A stretch of 64,000 bases of DNA from Tepidibacter aestuarii (GTDB lineage: Bacteria > Bacillota > Clostridia > Peptostreptococcales > Peptostreptococcaceae): positions 1,984,001 to 2,048,000 of the forward strand of contig NZ_OW235315.1 of assembly GCF_934924865.1 (NCBI RefSeq). The letters are read 5' to 3'. Below the pieces are notes generated by a model. It was not told the DNA's origin and did no database searches. It was given only the letters and a program-made list of their open reading frames with translations. Made by a program: the position numbers and the translations under genes. Shown here piece after piece: positions 53,092-61,953 of this stretch; the first letter of the stretch is position 1; every line of letters begins with the position of its first letter.

Positions 53092-53502
53092 TTAATAATT
53101 TTTATATACACCTTGTTCTCTTTTATTTTCTGCACTTTTACTTATGTAAGTCTTCTCTACTAGATTTTTATATCCTTTTTTTAGAATAATGCTTTTAATG
53201 TAGTCAACATGAGGGCATCTATCAGAATGATGATTATCAGTTACCATACAAGATGATAGATGAATAAAAACATCATCTTTATTTACACTATTAAATTTTC
53301 TAGCCTTTTTAGCAAAATGCTCTAATTTTGCTGCTATACCTTTTCCACAACATCCACCACAAGTGAAAGAAATATATCTTATATCACTTTCATATTTTTC
53401 AAACATTTCCTCCCTATTATAAAAGGCATTAGTGCAAGCAAAACCACTACATCTTCTATGTGTAAGATCACACTGAATAATAACAACATACTTTACATTC
53501 AT
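53092..53502 (-). CDS. CGGC domain protein
   Basis: 136 residues. IIQCDLTHRRCSGFACTNAF at the N-terminus, ISFTCGGCCGKGIAAKL in the middle (the CGGC motif) and HLSSCMVTDNHHSDRCPHVD near the end are the conserved Cys/His clusters of the CGGC family, presumed metal-binding. Function not established. The gene is divergent from the MocR regulator with about 140 bases between, so the regulator may control it. GGGAGG precedes the ATG. Confidence 0.85.
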   Translation of the reverse strand: MNVKYVVIIQCDLTHRRCSGFACTNAFYNREEMFEKYESDIRYISFTCGGCCGKGIAAKLEHFAKKARKFNSVNKDDVFIHLSSCMVTDNHHSDRCPHVDYIKSIILKKGYKNLVEKTYISKSAENKREQGVYKNY

Positions 53503-53641
53503 GTTGGTTCCTCCCTTTAATTATCAATACATACTCTATATTTTACTTTGAACTCCATTTTAAAATAGTGTATCATAATATTGTATATACTGTTAGATAC
53601 AGTTATTGCTAAACTAATAGGTACAAGTTTGGAGGTATGTT

Positions 53642-55048
53642 ATGAAAGAGATAATACTTAATCTACAAAAAAACTCTAACGAACCACTATACATACAAAT
53701 TTACAAATATATTCGTGAAGAAATAACAGCTAATCGAATAAAAAGAGGTGCTAAACTACCTTCTATTCGTCATCTAGCAGATTATCTAAACGTAAGCAAA
53801 ATTACAGTGGATAATGCATACCAACAACTATTAGTTGAAGGGTATATAGAAAGTAGACAGAGAAGTGGAATGTACGTTCAACATATTGAAGAAATGTTAA
53901 TTACACCAATAGAAGTTAATAAAATGAATATTTGTCCGACCCCATCTTTTAATCATATCAAGTATGACTTTCATTATGGAACTATTGATACTGACAGTTT
54001 TAACTTTAATATATGGCGAAAGTTAACTTCTCAAGTTTTAAAATCATCCAAGGTACAACTCCTTCAGTATGGAGAGCCTCAAGGAGAATTAGATTTTAGA
54101 GAAGAAATAGCAAAATATCTTAGGTTATCAAGAGGTGTATTATGCTCCTCTGATCAGATTATAGTCACATCAGGTACTCATAATTCCTTACAGTTATTGT
54201 GTGAGTTAATAGACTATAATGATAGATCAATAGCAATTGAAAACCCTGGATGGAGTAATGCTAAGTTTATCTTTGAGAAAAACAACTTTGAAATAACTCC
54301 TATTCCCCTAGATAAAGATGGTATCTGTTTAAAAACATTAAAAGAAAATTCCTCAAAATTTGTTTATGTTACTCCTTCTCATCAATTTCCATCTGGAATA
54401 GTTATGCCTATTACAAGAAGGCAACACCTCTTAAGATGGGCTAAAAATAGTAAAACTTTCATTATTGAAGATGATTATGATAGCGAGTTTCGTTATATGG
54501 GTAGACCTATTCCCTCCTTGCAAGGTCTTGATGATGATGAGCGTGTTATTTATCTTGGTACATTTTCAAAGTCTCTTGCTCCTTCTTTACGTATGAGTTA
54601 TATGGTTTTACCTAAGAAATTGCTAGATAAATACAAGCAGAATGTGTCTATGTACGAACAATCAACTTCAAGGTTAAATCAAAAGACTCTTCAATTGTTT
54701 ATGGCTGATGGTTATTGGGAACGACATATTCAAAAGATGCGTAAAGTCTATCGTAAAAAATATAGTCTATTAATAAAATCCATAGAAGATTACTTAAATA
54801 GTAACGTGAGATTAATCGGTGGAAACGCAGGTCTACACATACTTCTAGAAATAAGAAATGGTATGTCCGAAGATATGATTATTCAAAAAACAGAAATGGC
54901 AGGTGTTAAAATATATCCAACCTCAAAATACTGGATGACTCATAGTGATTTAGAGTACCCCATTTTCTTAATAGGTTTTGGAGGTCTAAGTGAAAATCAA
55001 ATAATAGAAGGGATAGAATTACTTGGAGACGTATTAAATAGCAATTAA
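53642..55048 (+). CDS. MocR-type GntR/aminotransferase regulator
   Basis: 468 residues. The N-terminal GntR winged helix (ANRIKRGAKLPSIRHLADYL, then NVSKITVDNAYQQLLVEGYI, about 30-75) is fused to a fold-type I aminotransferase domain: VTSGTHNSLQLLCELI, IIEDDYDSEFRY and the PLP lysine in YLGTFSKSLAPSLRMSYMVL (Lys near residue 313). MocR proteins sense PLP or an amino-acid adduct and regulate vitamin B6 or amino-acid genes; PdxR activates pdxST, but no such genes are here. The divergent CGGC gene is the nearest possible target. GGAGGTATGTT precedes the ATG. Confidence 0.88.
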   Translation: MKEIILNLQKNSNEPLYIQIYKYIREEITANRIKRGAKLPSIRHLADYLNVSKITVDNAYQQLLVEGYIESRQRSGMYVQHIEEMLITPIEVNKMNICPTPSFNHIKYDFHYGTIDTDSFNFNIWRKLTSQVLKSSKVQLLQYGEPQGELDFREEIAKYLRLSRGVLCSSDQIIVTSGTHNSLQLLCELIDYNDRSIAIENPGWSNAKFIFEKNNFEITPIPLDKDGICLKTLKENSSKFVYVTPSHQFPSGIVMPITRRQHLLRWAKNSKTFIIEDDYDSEFRYMGRPIPSLQGLDDDERVIYLGTFSKSLAPSLRMSYMVLPKKLLDKYKQNVSMYEQSTSRLNQKTLQLFMADGYWERHIQKMRKVYRKKYSLLIKSIEDYLNSNVRLIGGNAGLHILLEIRNGMSEDMIIQKTEMAGVKIYPTSKYWMTHSDLEYPIFLIGFGGLSENQIIEGIELLGDVLNSN

Positions 55049-55504
55049 TTATAAAAAATACTAATATTGTCTTTAATATAATAGATGAGGACAATGTTAG
55101 TTATTAATTAACTTTTTATCTTGATGTTAGTATAAGAGTGTTGACGATCTATTTTTTAATACTTTTTCATTTATCTAATTTTGCTTATATCTTTAAATCT
55201 TATATAGTTCTTTTCTTTCTAATTGAGAACTATTACCTAAATAAGTTAATATGTCAAGAACCTGGCACAAAAAAGAAATAAGAGGTTCTAAAAATAACCT
55301 GTTATCTTTCTTATGTTTTTTCTGTATTAGCATTTTTTTTATTGTTTTTTTCAATAGCTTCAAATAATGCTCGTTCTAATGTACCTAATGATTCAGTCAT
55401 TCAAAAAACATATAGGAAAGTTAAAGTTTTTGATATTTTTTCAACAACCCCCCCCTTTATCTTTCATTAAATTTTATTAATCTAAGCTATCTTCAAAAAT
55501 TCAT
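55049..55504. other. Intergenic with orphan tail
   Basis: A minus-strand startless frame (TESLGTLERALFEAIEKNNK, then KNANTEKT, stop at 55311) may belong to the lost 3' part of the neighbouring transposase region. AAAACTTTAACTTTCCTATA near 55413-55434 resembles the degenerate terminal repeat of REP-associated transposases. Confidence 0.4.
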
Positions 55505-55861
55505 CTAATAATTTTTTATATTCAAAAATGATAAATCTAGTATTTCATAGTTATTAGTTCCTTTTATATATTCTTTTAAACTAGAAAACCCATAGTTTTC
55601 TACTTTATCTTCATATTTAGGTATATCCTTTGGATTATTATGTATATAGGATGATAAAGTTATTAAATATTTTTCATAGGTAACAATTTTACTTTTAAAT
55701 CTATCCTGAAATAAATGTCCATGATTATCCATAAGACAATATGCATAAACCTTAAACTGATATTTCCTTTGATACCCTTTTATTAATGATAAATACTTTA
55801 ATTTATCACTATCTTCCTTGAACAGATCTAATTCACTTTTTACACGGGCTACTCTAGGCAT
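55505..55861 (-). pseudogene. REP-associated tyrosine transposase (Y1/HUH), internally deleted
   Basis: The 118-residue frame starts MPRVARVKSE like intact RAYTs and continues LDLFKEDSDKLKYLSLIKGY, VYAYCLMDNHGHL, FQDRFKSKIVTYEKYLITLS and SYIHNNPKDIPKYEDKVENY. The segment after KSE (normally SGIYHIM.RG.NR) and the whole block between HGHL and GHLFQDRFKS, which holds the catalytic Tyr helix, are missing. The second deletion joins two copies of the HGHL/GHLF coding repeat. The transposase is therefore dead. A similar fragment is at 61925-62242. Confidence 0.85.
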
Positions 55862-55998
55862 AAAAAATACTACCCCTTTATTCTTTTTAAGGATAGTATT
55901 CTTTAAAGTAATATATTTTATTTATATAGTTTAACTGTCCCATATAAAAAATAATAATATAATATATTTTTTTATAGTCTGTACTAAATATATAATAC
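55862..55998. other. Short spacer with possible RAYT terminal repeat
   Basis: TTTAACTGTCCCATATA near 55928 recalls the REP-like ends that flank RAYT genes in clostridia. Confidence 0.3.
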
Positions 55999-57072
55999 TT
56001 ATCTATGCAACATCCTCTCCAACTTCTCAATATCAACAGGATAACCAATTTCCCTCGCCGTATCCATCATGGCCTCAATATTTTTAAAGGGGGTTTCCAC
56101 AGGTAAACTACACCCAGACATAATTACATATCCCTTTGGACTATCCCAAGCCTGCTGAACACATTCAATAACAGCTCTTCTTACATCCTTAGGTGTCCCT
56201 CCATATATAATAGAAGCAGGATCTACATGTCCTAAAATTTTAACTCGATCTCCAATTTGATCTTTGCATTTTTTTAAATCAACCACATTATCAATACTAA
56301 ATCCTGCAATACCCATCTCAACAATATCTTCCCATATTTTATCTGTATTTCCACATATATGCATAGTCACACCTTTGCCCTTGCTATTAATAAACTCAAT
56401 GAGCCTCTTTAAATAAGGCTTTCCAAATTCACGAAAATGCTTAGGGCTCACAACTGTACAAGATGACATAGGCTCTGAAATAGTAGGAGTCAGTCCAACA
56501 TCAATAATGGCCTGAGCGTAATTTATACATGTTTCTAATGAAACTTCACATAATTTATGTACAGCTTCTGGGTTTTTAAAAAAGAGCTTAGTCATTTTTT
56601 CAATACCAATTAAGAAAAAGGCATTTGTAAAGGGTCCCACCAAACCACCAGCACAGGGCACTTCCTTTCCTACCCCATCTAGCAGATATTTCATTGCTTC
56701 AATATGTATAGGAAGTCTTCCATCCTTATAGGGATCAGCAGGCTGTAATTGTGATATTTTATCAATATCATCAATGGCGGGCTTCTCTAAATCAGCAGTA
56801 TTATCCTCTGGAAAATATACCTTTGCTCCCATAGCTTCTGCCCATGGAAAAAGATCTGTAAAAATTCTTACTCCATCATATCCAAATCTTTTATAAGAAG
56901 CAATTTGAGCATTGGCAATGGTCTTTGCACTTGTATTAAATTCAGATATCTTGCATCCATAAACACGAGCAACTCCATTAGCTACATTCGGATTACATGG
57001 CAATCGGTCGACTTTCTCACCTTTACTAAGGGCGATAGCTCTCTCCATAGGAGTCATTTGATCCTTTAACAT
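55999..57072 (-). CDS. Uroporphyrinogen decarboxylase-like methyltransferase (MtaA/CmuA type)
   Basis: 357 residues. The UroD TIM-barrel is recognisable from the start (MTPMERAIALSKGEKVDRLP). The zinc site of the methyltransferase branch, VTMHICGNTDKIWEDIV followed by GYVIMSGCSLPVETPFKNIE, supplies His-x-Cys and a later Cys. Proteins of this branch move methyl groups between a corrinoid protein and coenzyme M, tetrahydrofolate or a methylated substrate. It overlaps the end of the corrinoid protein gene by 7 bases. Since no separate MtaB/MttB-type enzyme is present, this protein may itself take the methyl group from the imported compound; that is inference. Confidence 0.85.
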   Translation of the reverse strand: MLKDQMTPMERAIALSKGEKVDRLPCNPNVANGVARVYGCKISEFNTSAKTIANAQIASYKRFGYDGVRIFTDLFPWAEAMGAKVYFPEDNTADLEKPAIDDIDKISQLQPADPYKDGRLPIHIEAMKYLLDGVGKEVPCAGGLVGPFTNAFFLIGIEKMTKLFFKNPEAVHKLCEVSLETCINYAQAIIDVGLTPTISEPMSSCTVVSPKHFREFGKPYLKRLIEFINSKGKGVTMHICGNTDKIWEDIVEMGIAGFSIDNVVDLKKCKDQIGDRVKILGHVDPASIIYGGTPKDVRRAVIECVQQAWDSPKGYVIMSGCSLPVETPFKNIEAMMDTAREIGYPVDIEKLERMLHR

Positions 57073-57728
57073 TTTATAACCCCCCCTGCCAACTCTTTCG
57101 CTACCTTTGCAGCTTCTCCAGCACTGTTTGTATAAGCATCTGCACCAATTTTGTCAGCAAAGCTCTGAGAAATAGGTCCTCCACCTACCATTACCTTAAA
57201 TTGATCTCGTATATTTTCTTTTTTCAATATTTTTATAACCTCTTCCATTCCAACCATGGTCGTAGTCATTAGGGTTGATAAACAAATAATTTGTGCACCT
57301 TTTTCCTTTGCTTTTTCAACGAAATCCCTTGGTGGAACATCTCTTCCTAAGTCTTCCACCTCAAACCCTGCAGTTTCCATCATGATCTTTACTAAGTTCT
57401 TACCAATATCATGAGTATCCCCTTCAACTACACCAATAACAGCCTTATATTTTTCCCCCTGCCCGTTTCTTACAATATGAGGCTTTAATACATCTAGTCC
57501 AGCATACATGGTATCAGAGCACATTAATAATTCTGGAATATAATATTCTTCCTCCTCGTACAACTGACCTGCCCGTTCCATCCCTTTGGCTAAACCGTCA
57601 TTTATTCCTTCTAGAGCATCAAACATATTTTCTATATACCTGCTTGCTACTTCCTGTACTCTCTCCTCTTCCATCTCTACAACACAATAAGCCAAATCTT
57701 CTAACAAACTTTTTTGTAAATCACTCAT
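57066..57728 (-). CDS. Corrinoid (B12-binding) methyl carrier protein
   Basis: 220 residues. Helical cap (LLEDLAYCVVEMEEERVQEV, LLMCSDTMYAGLDVLKPHI) and Rossmann domain with the lower-ligand motif GVVEGDTHDIGKNLVKIMME (DxHxxG, His near residue 106), ICLSTLMTTTM and MVGGGPIS. This is the MtbC/MtaC/MetH-type carrier that holds the methyl group on cobalt. It lies between the YibE/F gene and the methyltransferase on one transcript. No cobalamin riboswitch was seen upstream of the operon. Confidence 0.9.
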   Translation of the reverse strand: MSDLQKSLLEDLAYCVVEMEEERVQEVASRYIENMFDALEGINDGLAKGMERAGQLYEEEEYYIPELLMCSDTMYAGLDVLKPHIVRNGQGEKYKAVIGVVEGDTHDIGKNLVKIMMETAGFEVEDLGRDVPPRDFVEKAKEKGAQIICLSTLMTTTMVGMEEVIKILKKENIRDQFKVMVGGGPISQSFADKIGADAYTNSAGEAAKVAKELAGGVIKC

Positions 57729-57792
57729 ATCCTTCTTCCACCCCTTTTTATTGTCTATTTTTTATTAACTATCCACCATCTGTTTAGATTCC

Positions 57793-58704
57793 TTATGTAT
57801 TCTCTTCTTTAATCATGAAATTCTTAAAATTAATCTTTTCTAACCATCCATTTACTCTCTCGCTTCTACTTAACACCCCTGACACTATTGCCGTCAATGG
57901 TATGGTAAAAACAAGACCAGTGCTTCCAGCCAAAGCTCTAACAACCTCTGAAGCAATATTGTCTCTTGTAATAATTTGTATAAGGGAGATATCATAAGTA
58001 GATAATAATAGCATAAGATTCAAACTACTTCCCACATAAGCTAAAATTAAGGTATTCGACATTGTTCCCATAATATCACGTCCAACATTCATTCCAGCAG
58101 AAATTAGATCATCAGTTGTAATTTTAGGATTGGCCAGCTCTATCTCATGCATGGCTGAAGCAATAGACATACCCACATCCATAGCAGCTCCTAGAGAACC
58201 AATAATAATCCCTGAAAATAACAAGCCTTTAAAATCTATATTTTTTGAATAAAGGATTAAATGTATGGATTCCTCATTTCCCAACCCAGTAAGATTTGCC
58301 ATAGATCCAATCATTAAGGCCAAAAAACCAGCAATGATTACCCCACCTGTTGTTCCAATAATAGCAGATAGTGTTTTTTTATTGATTCCACAAACGATTA
58401 ATAAGGTTATGATAATCACAACAGCACAAATACACACAGAAACAAATACTGGATTATATCCTTTAAGAATCATTGGAAGGAGGACTTTTACGATTGCAAA
58501 AATAGTAAATACCAAAGTAAAAATAGACTTTAAGCCTTTAAAGCCTCCTATAATAAGCAAACCTCCTAAAAAAATCACCAATAGATACAGTAGTGATATT
58601 TTTTCCTTTAATAAACTATCTATTGGTAAATGAGGTATGATTAAATTTAAAATTAACAGTATACCTATCATATATATCCATGGAGTAAATTTGTTTTTGA
58701 ACAT
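57793..58704 (-). CDS. YibE/F family membrane protein
   Basis: 303 residues with eight or so hydrophobic segments. GSLGAAMDVGMSIASAMHEI followed by ELANPKITTDDLISAGMNVG and RDIMGTMSNTLILAYVGSSL is the conserved core of YibE/F proteins. Their function is unresolved. Inside an ABC-importer/methyltransferase operon this is unusual and suggests a role in handling the substrate or the demethylated product, for example as an exporter. It is 28 bases from the permease gene. GAGGGAG precedes the ATG. Confidence 0.82.
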   Translation of the reverse strand: MFKNKFTPWIYMIGILLILNLIIPHLPIDSLLKEKISLLYLLVIFLGGLLIIGGFKGLKSIFTLVFTIFAIVKVLLPMILKGYNPVFVSVCICAVVIIITLLIVCGINKKTLSAIIGTTGGVIIAGFLALMIGSMANLTGLGNEESIHLILYSKNIDFKGLLFSGIIIGSLGAAMDVGMSIASAMHEIELANPKITTDDLISAGMNVGRDIMGTMSNTLILAYVGSSLNLMLLLSTYDISLIQIITRDNIASEVVRALAGSTGLVFTIPLTAIVSGVLSRSERVNGWLEKINFKNFMIKEENT

Positions 58705-58732
58705 AAATACGCTCCCTCTAAAATAATGAATA

Positions 58733-59650
58733 CTAATTTTTCCATCTCAGCAATTGTTTTTCTATCTTATCAAAACAATGAGTAATCCCTGTTACAACCA
58801 TTCCTATAAAAATAATTCCTACTACCACTCTTGGATAGTCGGCAAAGTCAGAAAAATATTTTACATACCACCCTAAGCCTGATGAAGCACCAATCATTTC
58901 AGCAGAGGTTAATAAAATAAATGATAGCACCAAACCTAAAGTTGTTCCACTGATAATGGAAGGCAATACCCCAGGAAGAATAATTTTAAATAACATGGTC
59001 TGTTCTTTTACATTTAAAACCTTAGCTGAGTCAATAATTCTTTTATCAATATTGAATGTTCCATTTAATGTATTTATAAATATTGGCCAGAAGGCCCCAA
59101 TAAAAATAATAAAAATGGAAGCACTTTTAAAATTAGGCAATATGGCTATAGCATAGGGAATATAAACAATAGGAGGTATTGGTCCTAATACCTTTGTCAA
59201 AGGATTTACAGTTAAAAATAATCTTTTTCTCCATCCTATAATCAATGCCAATGGAATGGCAGTAACTAATGCCAAAATATATCCAATGACCAAAAGCTTC
59301 AAAGAGCTTACCAATCCCTCCAAAAGGGCTGGAATTTCTGATATAAACACTGCCACAACTTCTCCTGGCATCGGAAAGAGTAGATTATGAAGTACATCTA
59401 GCTTTGTGGTTAATAGCTCCCATATCATGATACATCCATATATAATGGCTGTAACATCTCCTATGGATTGTCTTTTCTTTTCATCCTTTTTAAAGATTAA
59501 ATTTAAAATATATAAAAATTCTATACCAACGATCATTCCAATCAGTTCCTTAGTGTAGAAGATTTCACTATTTTTTTTTGCAGGTAACAATAATTCTAGT
59601 CCTATGATTGCCGCAAATAATATATTGGTTATATTGAATATTCTTCTCAT
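58733..59650 (-). CDS. ABC transporter permease, SsuC/TauC type
   Basis: 305 residues. Two extra N-terminal hydrophobic segments (ILFAAIIGLELLLPA, GMIVGIEFLYILNLIF) precede a BPD_transp_1 domain with the EAA-like loop FKIILPGVLPSIISGTTLGL (about 205-224). The family imports nitrate, sulfonates, taurine, pyrimidines or aromatic acids. It starts one base from the stop of the ATPase gene; GGAGGT precedes the ATG. Confidence 0.87.
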   Translation of the reverse strand: MRRIFNITNILFAAIIGLELLLPAKKNSEIFYTKELIGMIVGIEFLYILNLIFKKDEKKRQSIGDVTAIIYGCIMIWELLTTKLDVLHNLLFPMPGEVVAVFISEIPALLEGLVSSLKLLVIGYILALVTAIPLALIIGWRKRLFLTVNPLTKVLGPIPPIVYIPYAIAILPNFKSASIFIIFIGAFWPIFINTLNGTFNIDKRIIDSAKVLNVKEQTMLFKIILPGVLPSIISGTTLGLVLSFILLTSAEMIGASSGLGWYVKYFSDFADYPRVVVGIIFIGMVVTGITHCFDKIEKQLLRWKN

Positions 59651-60460
59651 TTACGATACCTCCCACACTTTCCTCTCTGTTTCATTTATCAAATCATCAA
59701 ATAATAATTGTACCAACATATTTCTTAATTCTATATACTTATTATTTTTACTTAAAATAGATCTATTTCTTGGTCTATTAAAATCTATATTAATCTCTTC
59801 TTTAATAGATCTACTATTGGCAGACATTACAATAATCCTATCTGATAATAAAATAGCCTCATCCACATCATGAGTAACAAAAACGACTGTTTTTTTCTTT
59901 TCTCCATTACTCCAAAGACCCAAAAGCAATTCCTGTAATTCCATCCTATTTTTAGCATCTACGGCGCTAAAGGGTTCATCCATCAGCAAAATATCAGAAT
60001 TCATAGCAAAGGCCCTCGCAATTGCAACCCTTTGTTGCATACCACCAGATAATTGTGATGGATACTTATGGGCAACTTCTTTTAACCCTACCAATTCTAG
60101 ATATTCATCTGCAATTCTTTCAATATCCTTTTGATTTCTATTTTCATCTAATTGTTTTAGTCCAAAGATAATATTTTTTCTAGCACTCATCCATGGAAAT
60201 AATGAATAATGTTGAAAAACAACACCACGCTCATTTCCTGTTCCTATAACTTCTTTATTATCTAACAAAATTTTCCCCTCTGATGGAAAATTTAGTCCTG
60301 CAAGAAGACTTAGCAAAGTACTTTTTCCACAGCCACTAGGTCCAATAATACTTACAAACTCCCCTTCTTGAATAGATATGTTTACATCATTAATAACAGG
60401 AATAGTCAAACTTTTATCTTCATAACTAAATGATACATTGTCTAATTTAATCTTATACAT
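59651..60460 (-). CDS. ABC transporter ATP-binding protein, SsuB/TauB type
   Basis: 269 residues. Walker A SIIGPSGCGKSTLLSLLAGL (38-57), Q-loop VVFQHYSLFPWM, signature LSGGMQQRVAIARAFAM, Walker B DILLMDEPFSAVDAKNRMEL and switch VVFVTHDVDEAILLSDRI are all intact. QHYSLFPW is typical of the nitrate/sulfonate/taurine class. It energises the permease encoded next to it. Confidence 0.92.
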   Translation of the reverse strand: MYKIKLDNVSFSYEDKSLTIPVINDVNISIQEGEFVSIIGPSGCGKSTLLSLLAGLNFPSEGKILLDNKEVIGTGNERGVVFQHYSLFPWMSARKNIIFGLKQLDENRNQKDIERIADEYLELVGLKEVAHKYPSQLSGGMQQRVAIARAFAMNSDILLMDEPFSAVDAKNRMELQELLLGLWSNGEKKKTVVFVTHDVDEAILLSDRIIVMSANSRSIKEEINIDFNRPRNRSILSKNNKYIELRNMLVQLLFDDLINETERKVWEVS

Positions 60461-60545
60461 AATACCACCCTTTCAAGAAAAGTCTTAAGGGTAAATTTAT
60501 ATATTTATATAAACTTACCCTATATTTTGTTACTGAATTATTGTT

Positions 60546-61625
60546 CTAGTTGTACTTATTAAAATCAGATAATAATCTCTTATAATTTTCATTATTAGGA
60601 TCTTCTTTTAAAACCCTGTCTAAAGCTTTCTTATAAATATCTGTATTAATATAGTCTTCAATATTCTTGTCAGAATCTATAAAGCCCGTTTCTTTCATAA
60701 TGTTCCAATATTTAATAGTTGATTTCTTAAGTGGGTCCGGACTGGTAATCATAGTAGCATCATCTGCATAGGTTTCTTTCCACAAATACTTTTTATCAAC
60801 TTTTACATATTTAGATATGATATCCACTGTTTCTTCTTGATTTGTTTGATAAAAATCAAATGCTTTTATTAAGGCTACTAAGAAATTTTCCCAAAGCTCT
60901 GGATCTTCCTCAATCTTGCTTTTTAGAACATGTTGACGACAGCATACATTATTTTCGAATAAATCAGTGATATACATAGCAATGCTTACTCCTTGATCTT
61001 CAGCCATTGCTACAAATGGCGTCCATACAAGACCAGCATCTACACTTCCTTTTTTAACAGCTTCCATGGTAGCTGCAGGTGATTCCATTTCTATAATTTC
61101 TACATCACCATTTTTCCAATCAATTCCTTGATCTAATAATGCACCCCTAAATATTACATCTGCTGTAGATAGTCTAACAGTAGCTACTTTTTTTCCTTTA
61201 TAATTCTTTAAATCCTTCATCTCTTCATATCTTTCCGGCTTGCTAACAACAGCACATGCCCCTGAATTTTGGCCTCCAATAATAGATACATCTACATCCT
61301 TTGCAATAAATGCAAGAGGAGCTGATACGCCAAAGCTTCCTACATCAAGCTTACCCGATGTAATGGCATTTAGGCCTTCTGCTGAATTTGTAAACTGGAA
61401 TAATTCTGCGTCAATACCTTGTTCCTCAAAAAAACCTTTTTCTTTTGCTACAAAATAAAGTAAATGCTCAGGTGATGCCAGATAACCTACATTTATTTTT
61501 TTTAGAGGTTGACTGCTATCAGTTGATTCATTACTCACAGCATCTTGGCTATTACTACAACCAGTAAGTATTACATTTCCTAATAGAGCTATTAGTATAA
61601 AAAAAACAATACCTTTTTTCATCAT
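60546..61625 (-). CDS. ABC substrate-binding lipoprotein, SsuA/NMT1 type
   Basis: 359 residues. Lipobox LTGC with Cys 23 after MMKKGIVFFILIALLGNVI, so it is anchored to the outer face of the membrane. INVGYLASPEHLLYFVAKEK then GFFEEQGIDAELFQFTNSAE is the typical start of NMT1/SsuA-like periplasmic-binding folds, followed by ALNAITSGKLDVG-type and GSVDAGLVWTPFVAMAEDQG segments. First gene of the operon; GGAGTG precedes the ATG. A 12-bp palindrome (ATGCTATAGCAT, 61682-61693) and a four-copy tandem repeat lie upstream. Confidence 0.87.
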   Translation of the reverse strand: MMKKGIVFFILIALLGNVILTGCSNSQDAVSNESTDSSQPLKKINVGYLASPEHLLYFVAKEKGFFEEQGIDAELFQFTNSAEGLNAITSGKLDVGSFGVSAPLAFIAKDVDVSIIGGQNSGACAVVSKPERYEEMKDLKNYKGKKVATVRLSTADVIFRGALLDQGIDWKNGDVEIIEMESPAATMEAVKKGSVDAGLVWTPFVAMAEDQGVSIAMYITDLFENNVCCRQHVLKSKIEEDPELWENFLVALIKAFDFYQTNQEETVDIISKYVKVDKKYLWKETYADDATMITSPDPLKKSTIKYWNIMKETGFIDSDKNIEDYINTDIYKKALDRVLKEDPNNENYKRLLSDFNKYN

Positions 61626-61740
61626 TTGTCACTCCTTCTTCTACATTTTGTTTTCTTACTGCTTTAAGGTTCAAATCTATATGCTATAGCATTATGTAAC
61701 ATGCTCTTAAATTATATGTTCTCTACTATAGTTGTTCAAA

Positions 61741-61953
61741 TTGTATTTTTTTATAATATTCTTACTATTCATTGTTTTTTTCTATATATTTTAATTGTAA
61801 TTTTTTGTAATATCCTGGCTATTCATTGTTTTTTCTATGTATTTTAATTGTAATTTTTTATAACATTCTTACTATTCATTGTTTTTTCTATGTATGTTAA
61901 TTGTATTTTTTTATAATATTCTTACTATTCATTGTTTTTTTCTATGTATATTA
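61741..61953. repeat. Four-copy tandem repeat of 53-54 bp
   Basis: TTGTATTTTTTTATAATATT, then CTTACTATTCATTGTTTTTT and TCTATGTAT, starting at 61741, 61795, 61848 and 61901. The copies differ by a few bases and by the length of T-runs. It lies upstream of the importer operon. Confidence 0.85.

Noticed and set aside
58265..58633. 122-codon plus-strand ORF
   Set aside because: Antisense of the YibE/F gene.
61626..61740. Cobalamin riboswitch before the corrinoid operon
   Set aside because: I looked for the B12-box and the usual long leader on the minus strand and saw neither.
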